DNA of 64,000 bases from Acidobacteriota bacterium (GCA_018001935.1 JAGNHB010000002.1:186001-250000); one strand, 5' to 3'; shown: positions 42,455 to 51,818, counted from the stretch's first letter. Translations and numbers: made by a program. The notes: generated by a model not told the origin, from the sequence alone.

Positions 42455-43930
42455 TTAACGCGCCGGTCCCCCCTCGGGCGGCGCCGGCGGCGGCAAGTCG
42501 CGAAGGAGCGCCAGGAGGGCCCGGACCGCGGCCGGGGCGTCCGGGTGGTCGTGGTACTTGAAGAACGCCACCCGGTGGGTGTTCCGTCGCAGCCAGCGCA
42601 GGGCGAGGGGGAACCCCTCCCGGTCGGCGCCCGGGAGCGCGGCCGCGGCGTCCCCGCAGGCGCTCTCCAGGAACCGCTCCAGGCCGAGGACGTCCGTCGC
42701 CCGCCGCTCCAGCGAACGCCGGTGGACCCAGCCGGCCGGGTGAAGGACGAAGACCGCGGCGCGGCCCTCGTCGGCGTGGGGGAGCAGGGCGACCACCGGT
42801 TCGGTGAGCGGCTTGGGCTCGGGCTCGGGCCGGATTTCCAGTTGGGTGTTGACGGGCGGCCGGAGCTCCCGGATGAGGCGGGCCTCCTCGAGGGAGGCCT
42901 CCAGGTCGGAACCGTGGGGGATGGCCCCGACGCGGTGGGTCAGGGCCTGGATCTTCTCCAGTTTGACGTCCCCCTCGGCGAGAAACCGGAAGTAGCCCGA
43001 CACCCGCCGGCGCACGTTGACGCTCTTGCCGACGTAGACGACCCGGTCGTCGGCGTCGTGGAGGAGGTAGACCCCCGGGGCCTCGGGGAGCGCCTCGAGG
43101 TCGGCGGCGCCGAAGGCCCGCCCCGCGAAGTCGAAGGGGCGGCAGAATTCGGCGAGGCGGGCGGGAACGTCCGCCAGCGTCTCCAGCCCGGCGGCCATCA
43201 ACTCCTCGAGGAGGGCGGGGAGCAGGTCGGGCAGCGCCCGCAGCTCGGTCTGCAGCGGGGTCTCCCCCCGCACCTCCACGTGCAGGGCCGTGAGGACGTC
43301 CTCGAGCGTCGGGCGGGCGCCGCCGGGCAGCGCGATCCGGGCCACGTCGGCCAGGGGGTGGAAGTGCTCGGGGAGCGCCGTGCCCGTGGCTTCCGCAAGG
43401 CCGAGAAGGGCTCCCACCGGCGCGGAGGCGTACAGTCGGAGGAAGAGGCCCCGGCCGGCGAGGAGTTCGTCCAGGAGGCGGAGGACCTTTCGTTCCGGGG
43501 CCAGGGTGCAGGGGAAGCCCCAACGGTCCCGGAGGTCCTCCGCCAGGCCCCGGGGAACGCGGGGGGAGTCGAGGAGGTAGAGTTCGGTGCGGCAGGGGGC
43601 GTCGGCGCCGGGTCCGCCGGGGCCGCCCGGCCGGAAGCGGGTGACGGCGAGGAGCGGTTCCCGTGTCGGGCCCACGGGGAGGAGGTCCCCGCCGAGGGCG
43701 ACCCACTCGCAGTCCTCGAGTTTCGGCGACGGGTCCGGGACGGCCTCGATCGCGGCCCAGCCGTCGCCCGAACGGGCGAAGCGGCGGTCGCGGGCGAGCA
43801 CGGTTTCGATCACGCGCCCCCCGACGGCGGCCGCCCCGGAGCCCAGGAACCGGGACGCCAGCTCGTCGGCGGGCACCGCGGCCCCCGCTTCCCGCAGGGC
43901 TTCCCAGATCCGGTCCTCGAGCTTTGACAT
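42455..43930 (-). CDS. GIY-YIG nuclease-domain protein with degenerate exonuclease-like N-terminus
   Basis: The 491-residue protein starts with a winged-helix-like region (1-65). Residues about 70-270 show the spacing and end pattern of a DnaQ-type exonuclease (PTLEDVLTALHVEV, RALPDLLPALLEEL) but lack the acidic D-x-E motif, so that part is probably inactive. At about 275-365 a GIY-YIG domain as in UvrC/Cho has GVYLLHDADDRVVYVGKSVN, VRRRVSGYF and the SLEEARLIRELRPPVNTQLE metal-site Glu and Asn. The C-terminus has no known module. Intact homologues cut DNA near lesions. It is the first of two genes on this strand; the membrane protein below follows the opposite flank. Confidence 0.75.
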   Translation of the reverse strand: MSKLEDRIWEALREAGAAVPADELASRFLGSGAAAVGGRVIETVLARDRRFARSGDGWAAIEAVPDPSPKLEDCEWVALGGDLLPVGPTREPLLAVTRFRPGGPGGPGADAPCRTELYLLDSPRVPRGLAEDLRDRWGFPCTLAPERKVLRLLDELLAGRGLFLRLYASAPVGALLGLAEATGTALPEHFHPLADVARIALPGGARPTLEDVLTALHVEVRGETPLQTELRALPDLLPALLEELMAAGLETLADVPARLAEFCRPFDFAGRAFGAADLEALPEAPGVYLLHDADDRVVYVGKSVNVRRRVSGYFRFLAEGDVKLEKIQALTHRVGAIPHGSDLEASLEEARLIRELRPPVNTQLEIRPEPEPKPLTEPVVALLPHADEGRAAVFVLHPAGWVHRRSLERRATDVLGLERFLESACGDAAAALPGADREGFPLALRWLRRNTHRVAFFKYHDHPDAPAAVRALLALLRDLPPPAPPEGGPAR

Positions 43931-43952
43931 GGGTCCCCCGGGGCCCGGGCGC

Positions 43953-44765
43953 CTAGATGCTGTGGGGGATCAGGTACACGATCACCACGACGGCGGTGGC
44001 GACCGGGACCAGCCAGGTCTTCCCCCACCGCCGGGCGAGCCACAGCCCGATCCCGTAGGCCAGCAGGGCCGCCTGGGTCTTGTTGTCGGTCACGTCGGCG
44101 CCGAAGGGCCACCCCTCCCACACGACCCCGAAGGCGTACCAGTTCATCGGCCACCCCAGCGGGAGGCCCCCCAGCGCCATCAGGAGCCAGCCCTTGAAAC
44201 CGGTCCGCACGGCGCCGGGCGGCGACGTGCGGTCCCGCATCTCGCGGAAGGCCAGGAGGCAGGCCAGGATCACGAAAAAGAGGCCCACGAACATGGGGAT
44301 GACGTGCACGAGGGTCAGCGCGAGGGGAACGTCGCCCCGGAACCGGACGGTCATGAGGCCGCCGCCCCGGAGCAGGTCGATCTCGCGGCCGTCCTTGAGG
44401 GTGATCCGGAAACCGTAGTCGTACTTCGTCATCCAGGGCCGCCGGTCCACGGGGAAAAGCCAGGAGCGCGAACCCTCCGCGCCCTGGAGAGGGACGCCGG
44501 CACACACCTCGAAACGGCCTGGTTCCCACTTTCGTTCCCGCCCCAGCAGGCGGATGGCGGAGACCGCCCCGAGGGTCCCTGTCTCCCGGACCTGGAGCGT
44601 CGATCGGTCGGCGTCGGTGATGACCCGGGGGGCCCGGTGGGTGACGGTCCACCCGTCGCCGGACTGGCTGACGCTGTACCGGAAATTGGGGCCGGTGACG
44701 CGGGCGATCACCAGGAAGCCGAGCGTCAACACCAGCGCCCCGATGACAAGTCCCTTCTTCCTCAT
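43953..44765 (-). CDS. Membrane protein of unknown function
   Basis: The 270-residue protein has an N-terminal anchor (GLVIGALVLTLGFLVIARV) and a periplasmic-looking beta domain of about 110 residues. Three or more helices follow at about 150-265 (LVHVIPMFVGLFFVILACLL, GWLLMALGGLPLGWPMNWYA, TWLVPVATAVVVIVYLIPHS). No family is recognised. It is upstream of the GIY-YIG gene on the same strand with a 22-base gap, so the two may share a transcript. Confidence 0.65.
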   Translation of the reverse strand: MRKKGLVIGALVLTLGFLVIARVTGPNFRYSVSQSGDGWTVTHRAPRVITDADRSTLQVRETGTLGAVSAIRLLGRERKWEPGRFEVCAGVPLQGAEGSRSWLFPVDRRPWMTKYDYGFRITLKDGREIDLLRGGGLMTVRFRGDVPLALTLVHVIPMFVGLFFVILACLLAFREMRDRTSPPGAVRTGFKGWLLMALGGLPLGWPMNWYAFGVVWEGWPFGADVTDNKTQAALLAYGIGLWLARRWGKTWLVPVATAVVVIVYLIPHSI

Positions 44766-44858
44766 TGTCCCTCGCTTCGATCGGATGGTTCCCGCCGCGG
44801 GGCTCGCCGGCGGGCGGAGGCATTCTAATCCGTCCCGGAAACGAATTGCAACCGGCTT

Positions 44859-47800
44859 TTACGCGGTGCCGACGGGCAGGGTGAAGGTGAAAACGCTCCC
44901 GGACCCGGGCCCCTTCTCCGCCCAGATGTGGCCGCCGTGGTGCTCCACGATCTGCCGGCAGATGGACAGCCCGAGCCCCGTGCCCCGGGGTCGGTCGGTC
45001 AGGGAGTCCCCGACTTGCCGGAACTTCTCGAAAATGTAAGCGAGGGCGTCGTCGGGGATGCCGATGCCCGTGTCCCGGACTGACACGAAGAGGGCGTCCC
45101 CGCAGCGCCGAACCCCGCAGGCCACCTCCCCGGCGTCCGTGAACTTCACGGCGTTGGAGAGGAGGTTGAGGACCACCTGGAGCAGGCGGTCCCGGTCGCC
45201 GGGGACGGCGGGAAGACCGGGCTCGATCTCCTCGACGAGGGTGAGCCCCCTGGGGTCGGCCAGGGGACGGATGGCGGCCATCCCCTGACGGACGACGTTC
45301 GCCACGTCCACCGGTCCCCGCTTCCACTCCACCTTTCCCGCCTCCAGCTTCGCGATGTCCAGGAGGTCGTTGATGAGGGCGGTCAAGCGCTCGCTCTCGG
45401 CGACGATGATCGCCACGTTGGCCCGGATCTGCTCGGACACCTTCCCCGCCCGGGTCTCCGAGGGGGGGATCAGGGGGAAGACGACCTCGTCCAGCTTCTT
45501 CTGGATCATCCGGGCGAAGCCCACGACCGAGGTGAGAGGGGTCCGGAGCTCGTGGGAGGCGATGTTGAGGAACTCGGTCTTCAGCGCGTCAATCTCCCGC
45601 AGCCGGGCCACGGACTCCTGGAGCATGCGCCGCTCGATCTTCCGCAGGCGCGCCCGCACCCGGAGGAGGACCAGGGTGAAGACGAGGCCGGCCCCGACCG
45701 CCCAGTAGAGGGTGACGGCCCACCAGGTGCGCCACCAGGGCGGGACGACGACGATGGTCAGGTTGGCCCCGCGGTTGTTCCACACCCCGTCGTTGTTGGC
45801 CGCCCGCACCCGGAAGACGTAGGTTCCGGGGGCGAGGTTGCCGTAGGTGGCGTACCGGCGAGCCCCCGCCCGGATGTACCCCTGGTCGACCCCCTCGAGC
45901 GTGTAGACGTAGGCGTTGCGTTCGGGGTTCTGGAAGTTGAGGGCGACGAACTCGAAGGTCAGGACGTTCTCGTCGTGACGCAGCCGCACCTCGCGGAGAA
46001 AGGGCGGCTGGGTCGCCGGGCGGTCCGGGGCGCCCTCGCCGAGGGACCGGTCGAAGACTCGCACGTCGGTGAGGTAGACCGGCGGCACGAAAGCGTTCGG
46101 CCGGATGGTCTCCGGCCGGAAATGCGTCACGCCGTTGAGCCCGCCGAAGAAGAGTTCCCCGTCGCGGCCCCGGCAGTAGGCCCCCTGGTTGAATTCGTTG
46201 GACTGGAGACCGTCGCGGCGGTCGAAGTTCCAGAAGGAGGCGCGGGCGGGCTCGAAGCAGGACAGGCCGTGGTTGGTGCTGAGCCAGAAACGGCCGAAGG
46301 CGTCGGGGAGGATCGCGTAGACCACGTCGCTGGGCAGCCCGTCGCGGGTCGTGTACAGTTTCCACTCGGCCCGGGCGGGATCGTAACGGTTCAGGCCCAG
46401 GTCCGTCCCGACCCAGAGGATGCCCCGGTCGTCCAGGTGGAGACAGCGGACGAAGTCAGAGCTGATCCCCGCCGACGGGTTCGAAGGGTCGTGCCGGATG
46501 CGCTTCCAGGTGCCGTCCGCAGGGTTGAGGCGGACCAGGCCGCCCCCGTACATCCCGATCCAGAAGTCTCCCCCCGGGTCCCGGACCAGGGCGCGCACCA
46601 CCGTATCCCCGCCCTGCCGGCCCGCGGGGGCGGCAGGCCCGAAGTGGGTGAACCGGCCGCTCTCCGGGTCGAAACGCTTGAGCCCCCGGTCGGTCCCGAC
46701 CCACAGGGTCCCCTGCGGGTCCTCGAACAGGGTCCGGATCACGTCCCCCGGCGTCTCCGGGCCCGCCCGGGGGTCCACCCGGAAGTGGCTGAACCGGCCG
46801 GTGGCGGGGTCCAGGCCATCGAGCCCGCGGCCGTAGGTCCCGACCCACAGCCGCCCCTTGCGGTCCATGAGGATCGACCAGATGCCGTCCATGCCCAGGG
46901 AATCCGGTCGCGCGGGGTCGTGGCGGTAGTGGGTGAACCGGCCGGTCCGCGGGTCGTACCGGTCCAGCCCGGCGGTCAGGCTGCCGATCCACAAGGCCCC
47001 CGACGGGTCCTGGTGCACCGCCATCACGAATCCCGCCGACAGGCTCTCGGCGCTCCCCGACCCCCGCCCGATGTAGTGGAAGTTCTTCTGTTTGTTGGAG
47101 AGCGCGTTCACCCCGTTCATGGTCCCCACCCAGAGCATGCCGCTCTGGTCCAGGAGCAGGGACATGACGACGTTGAAGGAGAGGCTCCCGCGCTCCTCCG
47201 GGGCGTTGGAAGCGGTGAACGCACTGCCGTCGGAGGGGCGGTGGAACACGATGCCGACGGTGTTGGTGCCGATCACCAGGCTGTCGGCGTCCGCCTCGCA
47301 GAAGGAGGACACGCCCCCGCCCGCGACGAGGGCCCCGAGGCGTCGGGGCGGTGGGCGAAAAACGCCGGTGCGCGGGTCGAGGGTGAACAGCCCCTGCCCG
47401 GTCCCTACCCAGAGGAAGCCTTTCCGGTCCGGGTGGAGAGCGGCGATGAAGTTGGGGGACCCCCTGCCCTTCCCGGCGCCGGCTTCGGGGTAGAAGCGGT
47501 CGAAGCGCCCGTCCCCGGGCCGGAGCCGGTTCAGGCCGTTGAGGGTGCCGGCCCACAGCCCGCCGGAGCCGTCGACAAGGATCGTGTGGACGGACGGGTC
47601 GCTCAGGCTCCCCGGGTCGTCGGGACGATGGGTGAAGTGCGCCAGGACCTCCCCCCGGGGGCTGACCCGGTCGAGGCCGCGGGGAGTCCCGACCCAGAGG
47701 TCCCCCCGGGGGTCCGGGCGGACGCAGTGCACGGTGTCGTCGCCGATGGAGGCGGGGTCGCCGGGGCGGTGCCGCAAGCGTCGGAACGTGGCGGTGCGGG

Positions 47801-48161
47801 GGTCGAAGACGTTGAGCCCGCCCCCTTCGGTGGCGATCCACAGACGGCCCTCCCGGTCCAGGCAGAGCCCGTTCACCCAGTTGTTGGACAGGGAACCCGG
47901 GTTCCGGGGGTCGTGGCGGAACACCGTGAAGGCGTACCCGTCGTAGCGGTTGAGCCCGTCGTAGGTGCCGAACCAGAGGAAGCCCTGCCGGTCCTGGCAC
48001 ATGGCGGTGACGCTGTTCTGGGAGAGCCCCTCGTCGGTTCCGATCCGGTGGAACAGGACGCGGCCGGACTGGGCGGGTGCGAACCGGGCGCCTCCGGCCA
48101 GGACAGCGCACCCGACGGCCAGGATTCGAAGGGGAAAGGATAATCGCCGCATCCTGCTCAT
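44859..48161 (-). CDS. Propeller-sensor histidine kinase (Reg_prop/Y_Y_Y) without receiver
   Basis: This protein of about 1100 residues is exported by an N-terminal signal (LRILAVGCAVLAGGARFAPA). It has some 14 beta-propeller repeats of the two-component-regulator type (LWVGTMNGVNAL, LWVGTYGRGLDGLDP and the like) and a Y_Y_Y domain (YVYTLEGVDQGYIRAGARRY). A membrane helix (WWAVTLYWAVGAGLVFTLVL) leads to a kinase with HELRTPLTSVVGFARM, NLLSNAVKFTD, DTGIGIPDDALAYIFEKFR and GTGLGLSICRQIVEHHGG. Ligand is unknown; in other bacteria such sensors often read glycan fragments. The usual receiver and AraC ends are missing, so a separate regulator is needed. Start taken at 48161; 48188 and 48152 are alternatives. 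Confidence 0.88.
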   Translation of the reverse strand: MSRMRRLSFPLRILAVGCAVLAGGARFAPAQSGRVLFHRIGTDEGLSQNSVTAMCQDRQGFLWFGTYDGLNRYDGYAFTVFRHDPRNPGSLSNNWVNGLCLDREGRLWIATEGGGLNVFDPRTATFRRLRHRPGDPASIGDDTVHCVRPDPRGDLWVGTPRGLDRVSPRGEVLAHFTHRPDDPGSLSDPSVHTILVDGSGGLWAGTLNGLNRLRPGDGRFDRFYPEAGAGKGRGSPNFIAALHPDRKGFLWVGTGQGLFTLDPRTGVFRPPPRRLGALVAGGGVSSFCEADADSLVIGTNTVGIVFHRPSDGSAFTASNAPEERGSLSFNVVMSLLLDQSGMLWVGTMNGVNALSNKQKNFHYIGRGSGSAESLSAGFVMAVHQDPSGALWIGSLTAGLDRYDPRTGRFTHYRHDPARPDSLGMDGIWSILMDRKGRLWVGTYGRGLDGLDPATGRFSHFRVDPRAGPETPGDVIRTLFEDPQGTLWVGTDRGLKRFDPESGRFTHFGPAAPAGRQGGDTVVRALVRDPGGDFWIGMYGGGLVRLNPADGTWKRIRHDPSNPSAGISSDFVRCLHLDDRGILWVGTDLGLNRYDPARAEWKLYTTRDGLPSDVVYAILPDAFGRFWLSTNHGLSCFEPARASFWNFDRRDGLQSNEFNQGAYCRGRDGELFFGGLNGVTHFRPETIRPNAFVPPVYLTDVRVFDRSLGEGAPDRPATQPPFLREVRLRHDENVLTFEFVALNFQNPERNAYVYTLEGVDQGYIRAGARRYATYGNLAPGTYVFRVRAANNDGVWNNRGANLTIVVVPPWWRTWWAVTLYWAVGAGLVFTLVLLRVRARLRKIERRMLQESVARLREIDALKTEFLNIASHELRTPLTSVVGFARMIQKKLDEVVFPLIPPSETRAGKVSEQIRANVAIIVAESERLTALINDLLDIAKLEAGKVEWKRGPVDVANVVRQGMAAIRPLADPRGLTLVEEIEPGLPAVPGDRDRLLQVVLNLLSNAVKFTDAGEVACGVRRCGDALFVSVRDTGIGIPDDALAYIFEKFRQVGDSLTDRPRGTGLGLSICRQIVEHHGGHIWAEKGPGSGSVFTFTLPVGTA

Positions 48162-48264
48162 TTTTTCACAGGGCCGGGCGGTAATCAAGGGAAGATACAG
48201 CCGGTTTGAAATTCGGGCGGGACACCCGCGCTCCCCGGGCAGTTTATTACGATATTATCTTTGA

Positions 48265-48419
48265 TGGGCTCGCAAAAAGTCTTTTTTGCCCGCGAATCAC
48301 GCGAATAAACGTGAATCAGAATTCAAAAACTGACAGATATTATTCGTGTTATAAATTCGCGTCTATTCGCTTTATTCGCGGGAAATTTCCCTTTCGCGAC
48401 TTTTTGCGGGGATGTCATC
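48265..48419. repeat. Dispersed MITE-like repeat family A, copy 4 (complete)
   Basis: A complete element of about 150 bp with terminal inverted repeats GATGGGCTCGCAAAAAGTC (left) and GACTTTTTGCGGGGATGTC (right). Inside, CCCGCGAATCACGCGAATAA pairs imperfectly with CTTTATTCGCGGG. Confidence 0.85.
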
Positions 48420-48433
48420 TTTGACATTCGTTA

Positions 48434-48922
48434 TCACCGTTTCGGCCGGGGGTCCTGGTACTGCTGGAAGCAGTGGAAGCCCAAGAACCAGAGGACGGTG
48501 AGCACGAAGAGGTCGATGCCGGAGAACCCCAGGATGCCCAGCACCACGATCAAGGCGGGAAAAAGGAGGAAGAACTTCAGCAGGAAACCGTACGTGGCCG
48601 GCTCGATCTCCCGCTCGGGCGGGGGCGGGACGGGCGGTTGCCAGGGGCGGCGGGGCGGAGGCGGAGGGGGCGTTTCCGGCCGTGGCGGGGTCGACAGGGA
48701 GGCGTCGTAGTCGGCCCGCTTGTCCGCGTGCCCGAGGACGGCGTAAGCCTCGTTGAGCTCCTGCATCTTCCGCGTGGACTGTTTCCGGCTGCGGGCGTCC
48801 CGGGCCAGGTCGGGGTGGAACTGCTTGGCCAGGGCCAGGAAAGCGCTCCGGATCTCTTCGGCGGACGCCGTCGGCGGCACGCCCAGGACGTCGTAGAAAT
48901 TCTTCGGAGGCCGGTTCCACAT
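48434..48922 (-). CDS. J-domain membrane protein
   Basis: The 162-residue protein starts with a J-domain (NFYDVLGVPPTASAEEIRSA; QFHPDLA holds the HPD motif). A Pro-rich linker of about 40 residues (PPRPETPPPPPPRRPWQPP) and two closely spaced membrane helices (LKFFLLFPALIVVLGILGFS, DLFVLTVLWFLGFHCF) follow. J-domains stimulate Hsp70 (DnaK). The C-terminal anchor would hold the J-domain at the membrane; no DnaJ Zn-finger or substrate-binding region is present. It is followed on this strand by repeat A4. Confidence 0.82.
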   Translation of the reverse strand: MWNRPPKNFYDVLGVPPTASAEEIRSAFLALAKQFHPDLARDARSRKQSTRKMQELNEAYAVLGHADKRADYDASLSTPPRPETPPPPPPRRPWQPPVPPPPEREIEPATYGFLLKFFLLFPALIVVLGILGFSGIDLFVLTVLWFLGFHCFQQYQDPRPKR

Positions 48923-49030
48923 GGAGGGGATTGTACCATCGATCGCTCAGGGGACCAGCCTCCGGTTTTCCCCCGGGAGAAGCGCCGGGAGGCCCTTCGG
49001 ATGGCCAGGGCGCATCCGGGGAAAGCTTGA

Positions 49031-49100
49031 TGCTCCCGTAAAAGGTCGCCAATGGGATATTTCCCGCGAATAACGCGAATCAGAAATGATGCCCTCGAAA
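49031..49100. repeat. Family A fragment and start of a second unit
   Basis: GATGCTCCCGTAAAAGGTCG and CCCGCGAATAACGCGAATCA are the left part of a family A element. It is cut at 49085 and followed by a new left end, GATGCCCTCGAAAAAAGTCC. The second unit leads straight into the inverted repeat at 49113. Confidence 0.65.
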
Positions 49101-49112
49101 AAAGTCCTTTTC

Positions 49113-49192
49113 TCTCACAGAGGCACGGAGAAATGCAAATCGCATTTTAAAATCCTTATGATTCTTCTCCGTGCCTCCGTGCCTCTGTGAGA
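49113..49192. repeat. Inverted repeat around TCTCACAGAGGCACGGAG
   Basis: TCTCACAGAGGCACGGAG (49113-49130) is the perfect reverse complement of CTCCGTGCCTCTGTGAGA (49175-49192) with a 44-base A+T-rich loop. Such CACAGAGGCACGGAG units recur in intergenic DNA of many environmental bacteria; function unknown. The remaining DNA before 49230 holds nothing else visible. Confidence 0.8.
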
Positions 49193-49229
49193 TCACGATC
49201 AGGACTTCTTGTGTGCGCGGCCCCGCGCC

Positions 49230-51731
49230 CTAGTTCGGCAGCACCGGCAGGTGGAGGCAGGAGGGGTACTTCGCCGAGTGGTGGATCACCTGGTCCGCCT
49301 TGACGAAGTCGGTTTCCGTCTCGTTATTCTTGCCGGTGTTGAGGTTGCGCGAGAACAGCGGGAAGATGGCCGACGCCACCTCCACCCGGAGCTTGCAGCC
49401 GGGCTTGACCTTCAGGCCCGTGTGCCACAGGTCCAGCTCGTACTTCTCGATCTTGCCGGGGGTCAGCGGTTCCGGCTTCGCCAGGGAATTGCGGTAGCGG
49501 GCCCGGACCTTCCCCTTGCCGATGACGTGGATGCCGCCCTCGGCGTCCACCAGGCTGAGGCTGACGTACCAGTCGGTGTCCTTCGCCGAGCTGGAGGCGT
49601 AGAGCGTGGCCGACAGGGGCCCGCAGATCACCAGCGGTTCCTTCACCGGCTCGGTCTCGTAGACCAGGATGTCCGCCCGGCTGTCGGTCACGGACTGGTG
49701 GAAGGCCTCGGCCTTCTTCTTCTCCTCGGCGTCGGAAAGGACTTCCTTCGTCCGTTCCTCCTTGCTCTTGGTGGGCTGGAACTCGGGGGAGGGGGTGGGG
49801 TCGCCGGGGTCGTAGACGTAGCGGTCGGTCTCGGCCGGGGAAGCGCCCTTCTCCCAGACCAGCCGGCCGTCCCCCTTCGAGGTGTTGGCCTTCCCGCCGC
49901 TGGAGAGGTAGAGGTCCTTCATCACGGTGCCCTCGAGAGGGTAGGTGTTCCCCTTGCGCCAGCTGTTGTCGTCCATGACGAAGAGCTGGACGAGCGGCTC
50001 GGTGTCGATGCCGTTCTTCACGCCCTTGAGCCAGAAGTCGAACCAGCGGAGGTAGTCGCGCTGGAGGTCCACGATGGCCTCCGAGCCGAAGTCCTTGTCG
50101 CCGATCCGGCGGCTGGCGCGGTCGGTGTGGCCCCAGGGGCCCACGGTCATCTTCTGGTTGTTCAGCCCGGGCTTCCGGATCGCCTGGTAGTTCAGCTTGG
50201 TCCCGATGGCGTCGCCGTCGAACCACCCGGACTGGTGGAAGGCGGGGATCGTCACGTCCTTCAGCCGCTTCAGGAAGTTGGCGCGGTCCCAGTAGGCGTC
50301 GTTGTCGGGGTGCCGGATCCAGTTCCGCCAGTAGGGGTTTTCCTTCTTGAGGAGGACCTTGTCCAGGTCGATGACCGGGAGGGTCTTGAGCACCTTGGAG
50401 TAGTCCTCCTCGTTGATCCCGGCCATGGCCTCGCCGGTCAGGTCCGCGGTGGCGTTGGTCTCGAGGATCCTGGCCCACCAGATGGACCCCAGGAGAAAGA
50501 AGGCGCCGTTCTCGTAGGGAATGTTCCAGTGGGGGTCGGGCGGCGCCACGTTGGGGATGATGGCGGTCAGGTGCGGCGGTTTCCGGGACGCGGCCCACCA
50601 CTGGACCCACCCCACGTAGGAGGCGCCGATCATCCCCACCTTGCCGGTGCACCAGGGCTGGACGGCCAGCCACTCGATGGCGTCGTAGCCGTCCTCGGCC
50701 TCGTTCATGAAGGGCTCCCAGACGCCCTGGCTGGCAAAGCGGCCCCGGCAGTCCTGGGTGGCGCAGGCATAACCTCTTCGAGCCCAGAACTTTCCGTCGA
50801 GTTCCTGCATCTGCTTGCCGTAAGGCGTGCGAATGAGGACGAGGGGGGCCTTCTCCACGCCCACCGGGCGGTAGAGGTCGGTGGCCAGCTTGACGCCGTC
50901 GCGCATGGGCACCAGGACGTCCTTCTCGAGCGTGTACTCGTACGACGCTTTCGAGAGAAGGGGGTCGTCCACCGCTTTCTTCGCGAGGATCTCGTAGCCG
51001 GGCCGGACGAAGTAGGCCTTCTGCACCGGGACGTCCTCCAGGACCACCTTGCCGGCGGCGTCCTGCCAGACGGTGATGTCGATCCCGGCGAGGCTGAAGG
51101 TGTACCGCTCGAAGGTCTGCTCTTTCCCCTCCACCACGCGGGTTTCGGGCGGGAGGATTTCCACGGGCACGTCCATGTCCACCGTTGCGGAGACGAAGAC
51201 CTTCAGGGTCTGCTTCTCCTTCCTGCTCTTGTCCACGGCCTTGATGAGGGCCGTGAAGAGGGAGGGGGCGTAGTCCAGGTAGAGGAGGCTCCCGGCGCCG
51301 ATCCGCCCGGTGCTCTTCTCGCCCTTGAACTCCCGGCGGATCAGGCAACCCTCGCGCTCCACCGCCTGGGGGCCGCGGGGGGTGATGATCTCCACCTTCG
51401 TCCAGCGCCCTTCCCCGTCCACCGACACGAGGGTCTCGGTCTTGACGGTCTGCCCGGCCAGCGTCAGGTCGAAGGTCCCCCGGAAGGCGCCGTCGGCCTT
51501 CCACTCGAACCGGTGAGTCGCCAGTTTCTCCTCGTTCAGGTAAAGAAGGAATTCCCCCGAATCGGGCATGCCCTTCAACGAAGGGGTGTAGGTCGCCATG
51601 GCCGCCTGTTCGTCGGTCAACTCCGGCTCTTTCGCCTTCGGGGCCTCCTGGGCGTGCAGGGAAACGAGACACAGGGCCAGCATCACCGGGGCAAGTCCGC
51701 ACCGGATCGATTTCCAACCGCGGAAATTCAT
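49230..51731 (-). CDS. CocE/NonD family hydrolase (X-Pro dipeptidyl-peptidase-like), exported
   Basis: The 833-residue protein begins with a signal peptide (GLAPVMLALCLVSLHAQ). The catalytic module (about 310-650) has the CocE nucleophile IGASYVGWVQWW, the IRTPYGKQMQELDGKFWARR and QDCRGRFASQGVWEPF regions and the conserved MTVGPWGHTDRASRR His segment. A C-terminal jelly-roll domain (KLRVEVASAIFPLFSRNLNT) completes it. Members cleave esters or X-Pro peptides; the substrate here is unknown. The N-terminal 300 residues (LTDEQAAMATYTPSLKGMPD... with strand-rich lipoprotein-like parts) are an extra domain. The start at 51731 gives a clean signal peptide; the frame reaches farther into the promoter but without support. 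Confidence 0.88.
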   Translation of the reverse strand: MNFRGWKSIRCGLAPVMLALCLVSLHAQEAPKAKEPELTDEQAAMATYTPSLKGMPDSGEFLLYLNEEKLATHRFEWKADGAFRGTFDLTLAGQTVKTETLVSVDGEGRWTKVEIITPRGPQAVEREGCLIRREFKGEKSTGRIGAGSLLYLDYAPSLFTALIKAVDKSRKEKQTLKVFVSATVDMDVPVEILPPETRVVEGKEQTFERYTFSLAGIDITVWQDAAGKVVLEDVPVQKAYFVRPGYEILAKKAVDDPLLSKASYEYTLEKDVLVPMRDGVKLATDLYRPVGVEKAPLVLIRTPYGKQMQELDGKFWARRGYACATQDCRGRFASQGVWEPFMNEAEDGYDAIEWLAVQPWCTGKVGMIGASYVGWVQWWAASRKPPHLTAIIPNVAPPDPHWNIPYENGAFFLLGSIWWARILETNATADLTGEAMAGINEEDYSKVLKTLPVIDLDKVLLKKENPYWRNWIRHPDNDAYWDRANFLKRLKDVTIPAFHQSGWFDGDAIGTKLNYQAIRKPGLNNQKMTVGPWGHTDRASRRIGDKDFGSEAIVDLQRDYLRWFDFWLKGVKNGIDTEPLVQLFVMDDNSWRKGNTYPLEGTVMKDLYLSSGGKANTSKGDGRLVWEKGASPAETDRYVYDPGDPTPSPEFQPTKSKEERTKEVLSDAEEKKKAEAFHQSVTDSRADILVYETEPVKEPLVICGPLSATLYASSSAKDTDWYVSLSLVDAEGGIHVIGKGKVRARYRNSLAKPEPLTPGKIEKYELDLWHTGLKVKPGCKLRVEVASAIFPLFSRNLNTGKNNETETDFVKADQVIHHSAKYPSCLHLPVLPN

Positions 51732-51818
51732 GGGGGTCCTCCTTCGCCGGAATGGGCAGGGATTCGTCAATCGAGAACAGTATACGGGACCGGGCGGGTC
51801 CGGGTTACCGAAAAAAAG

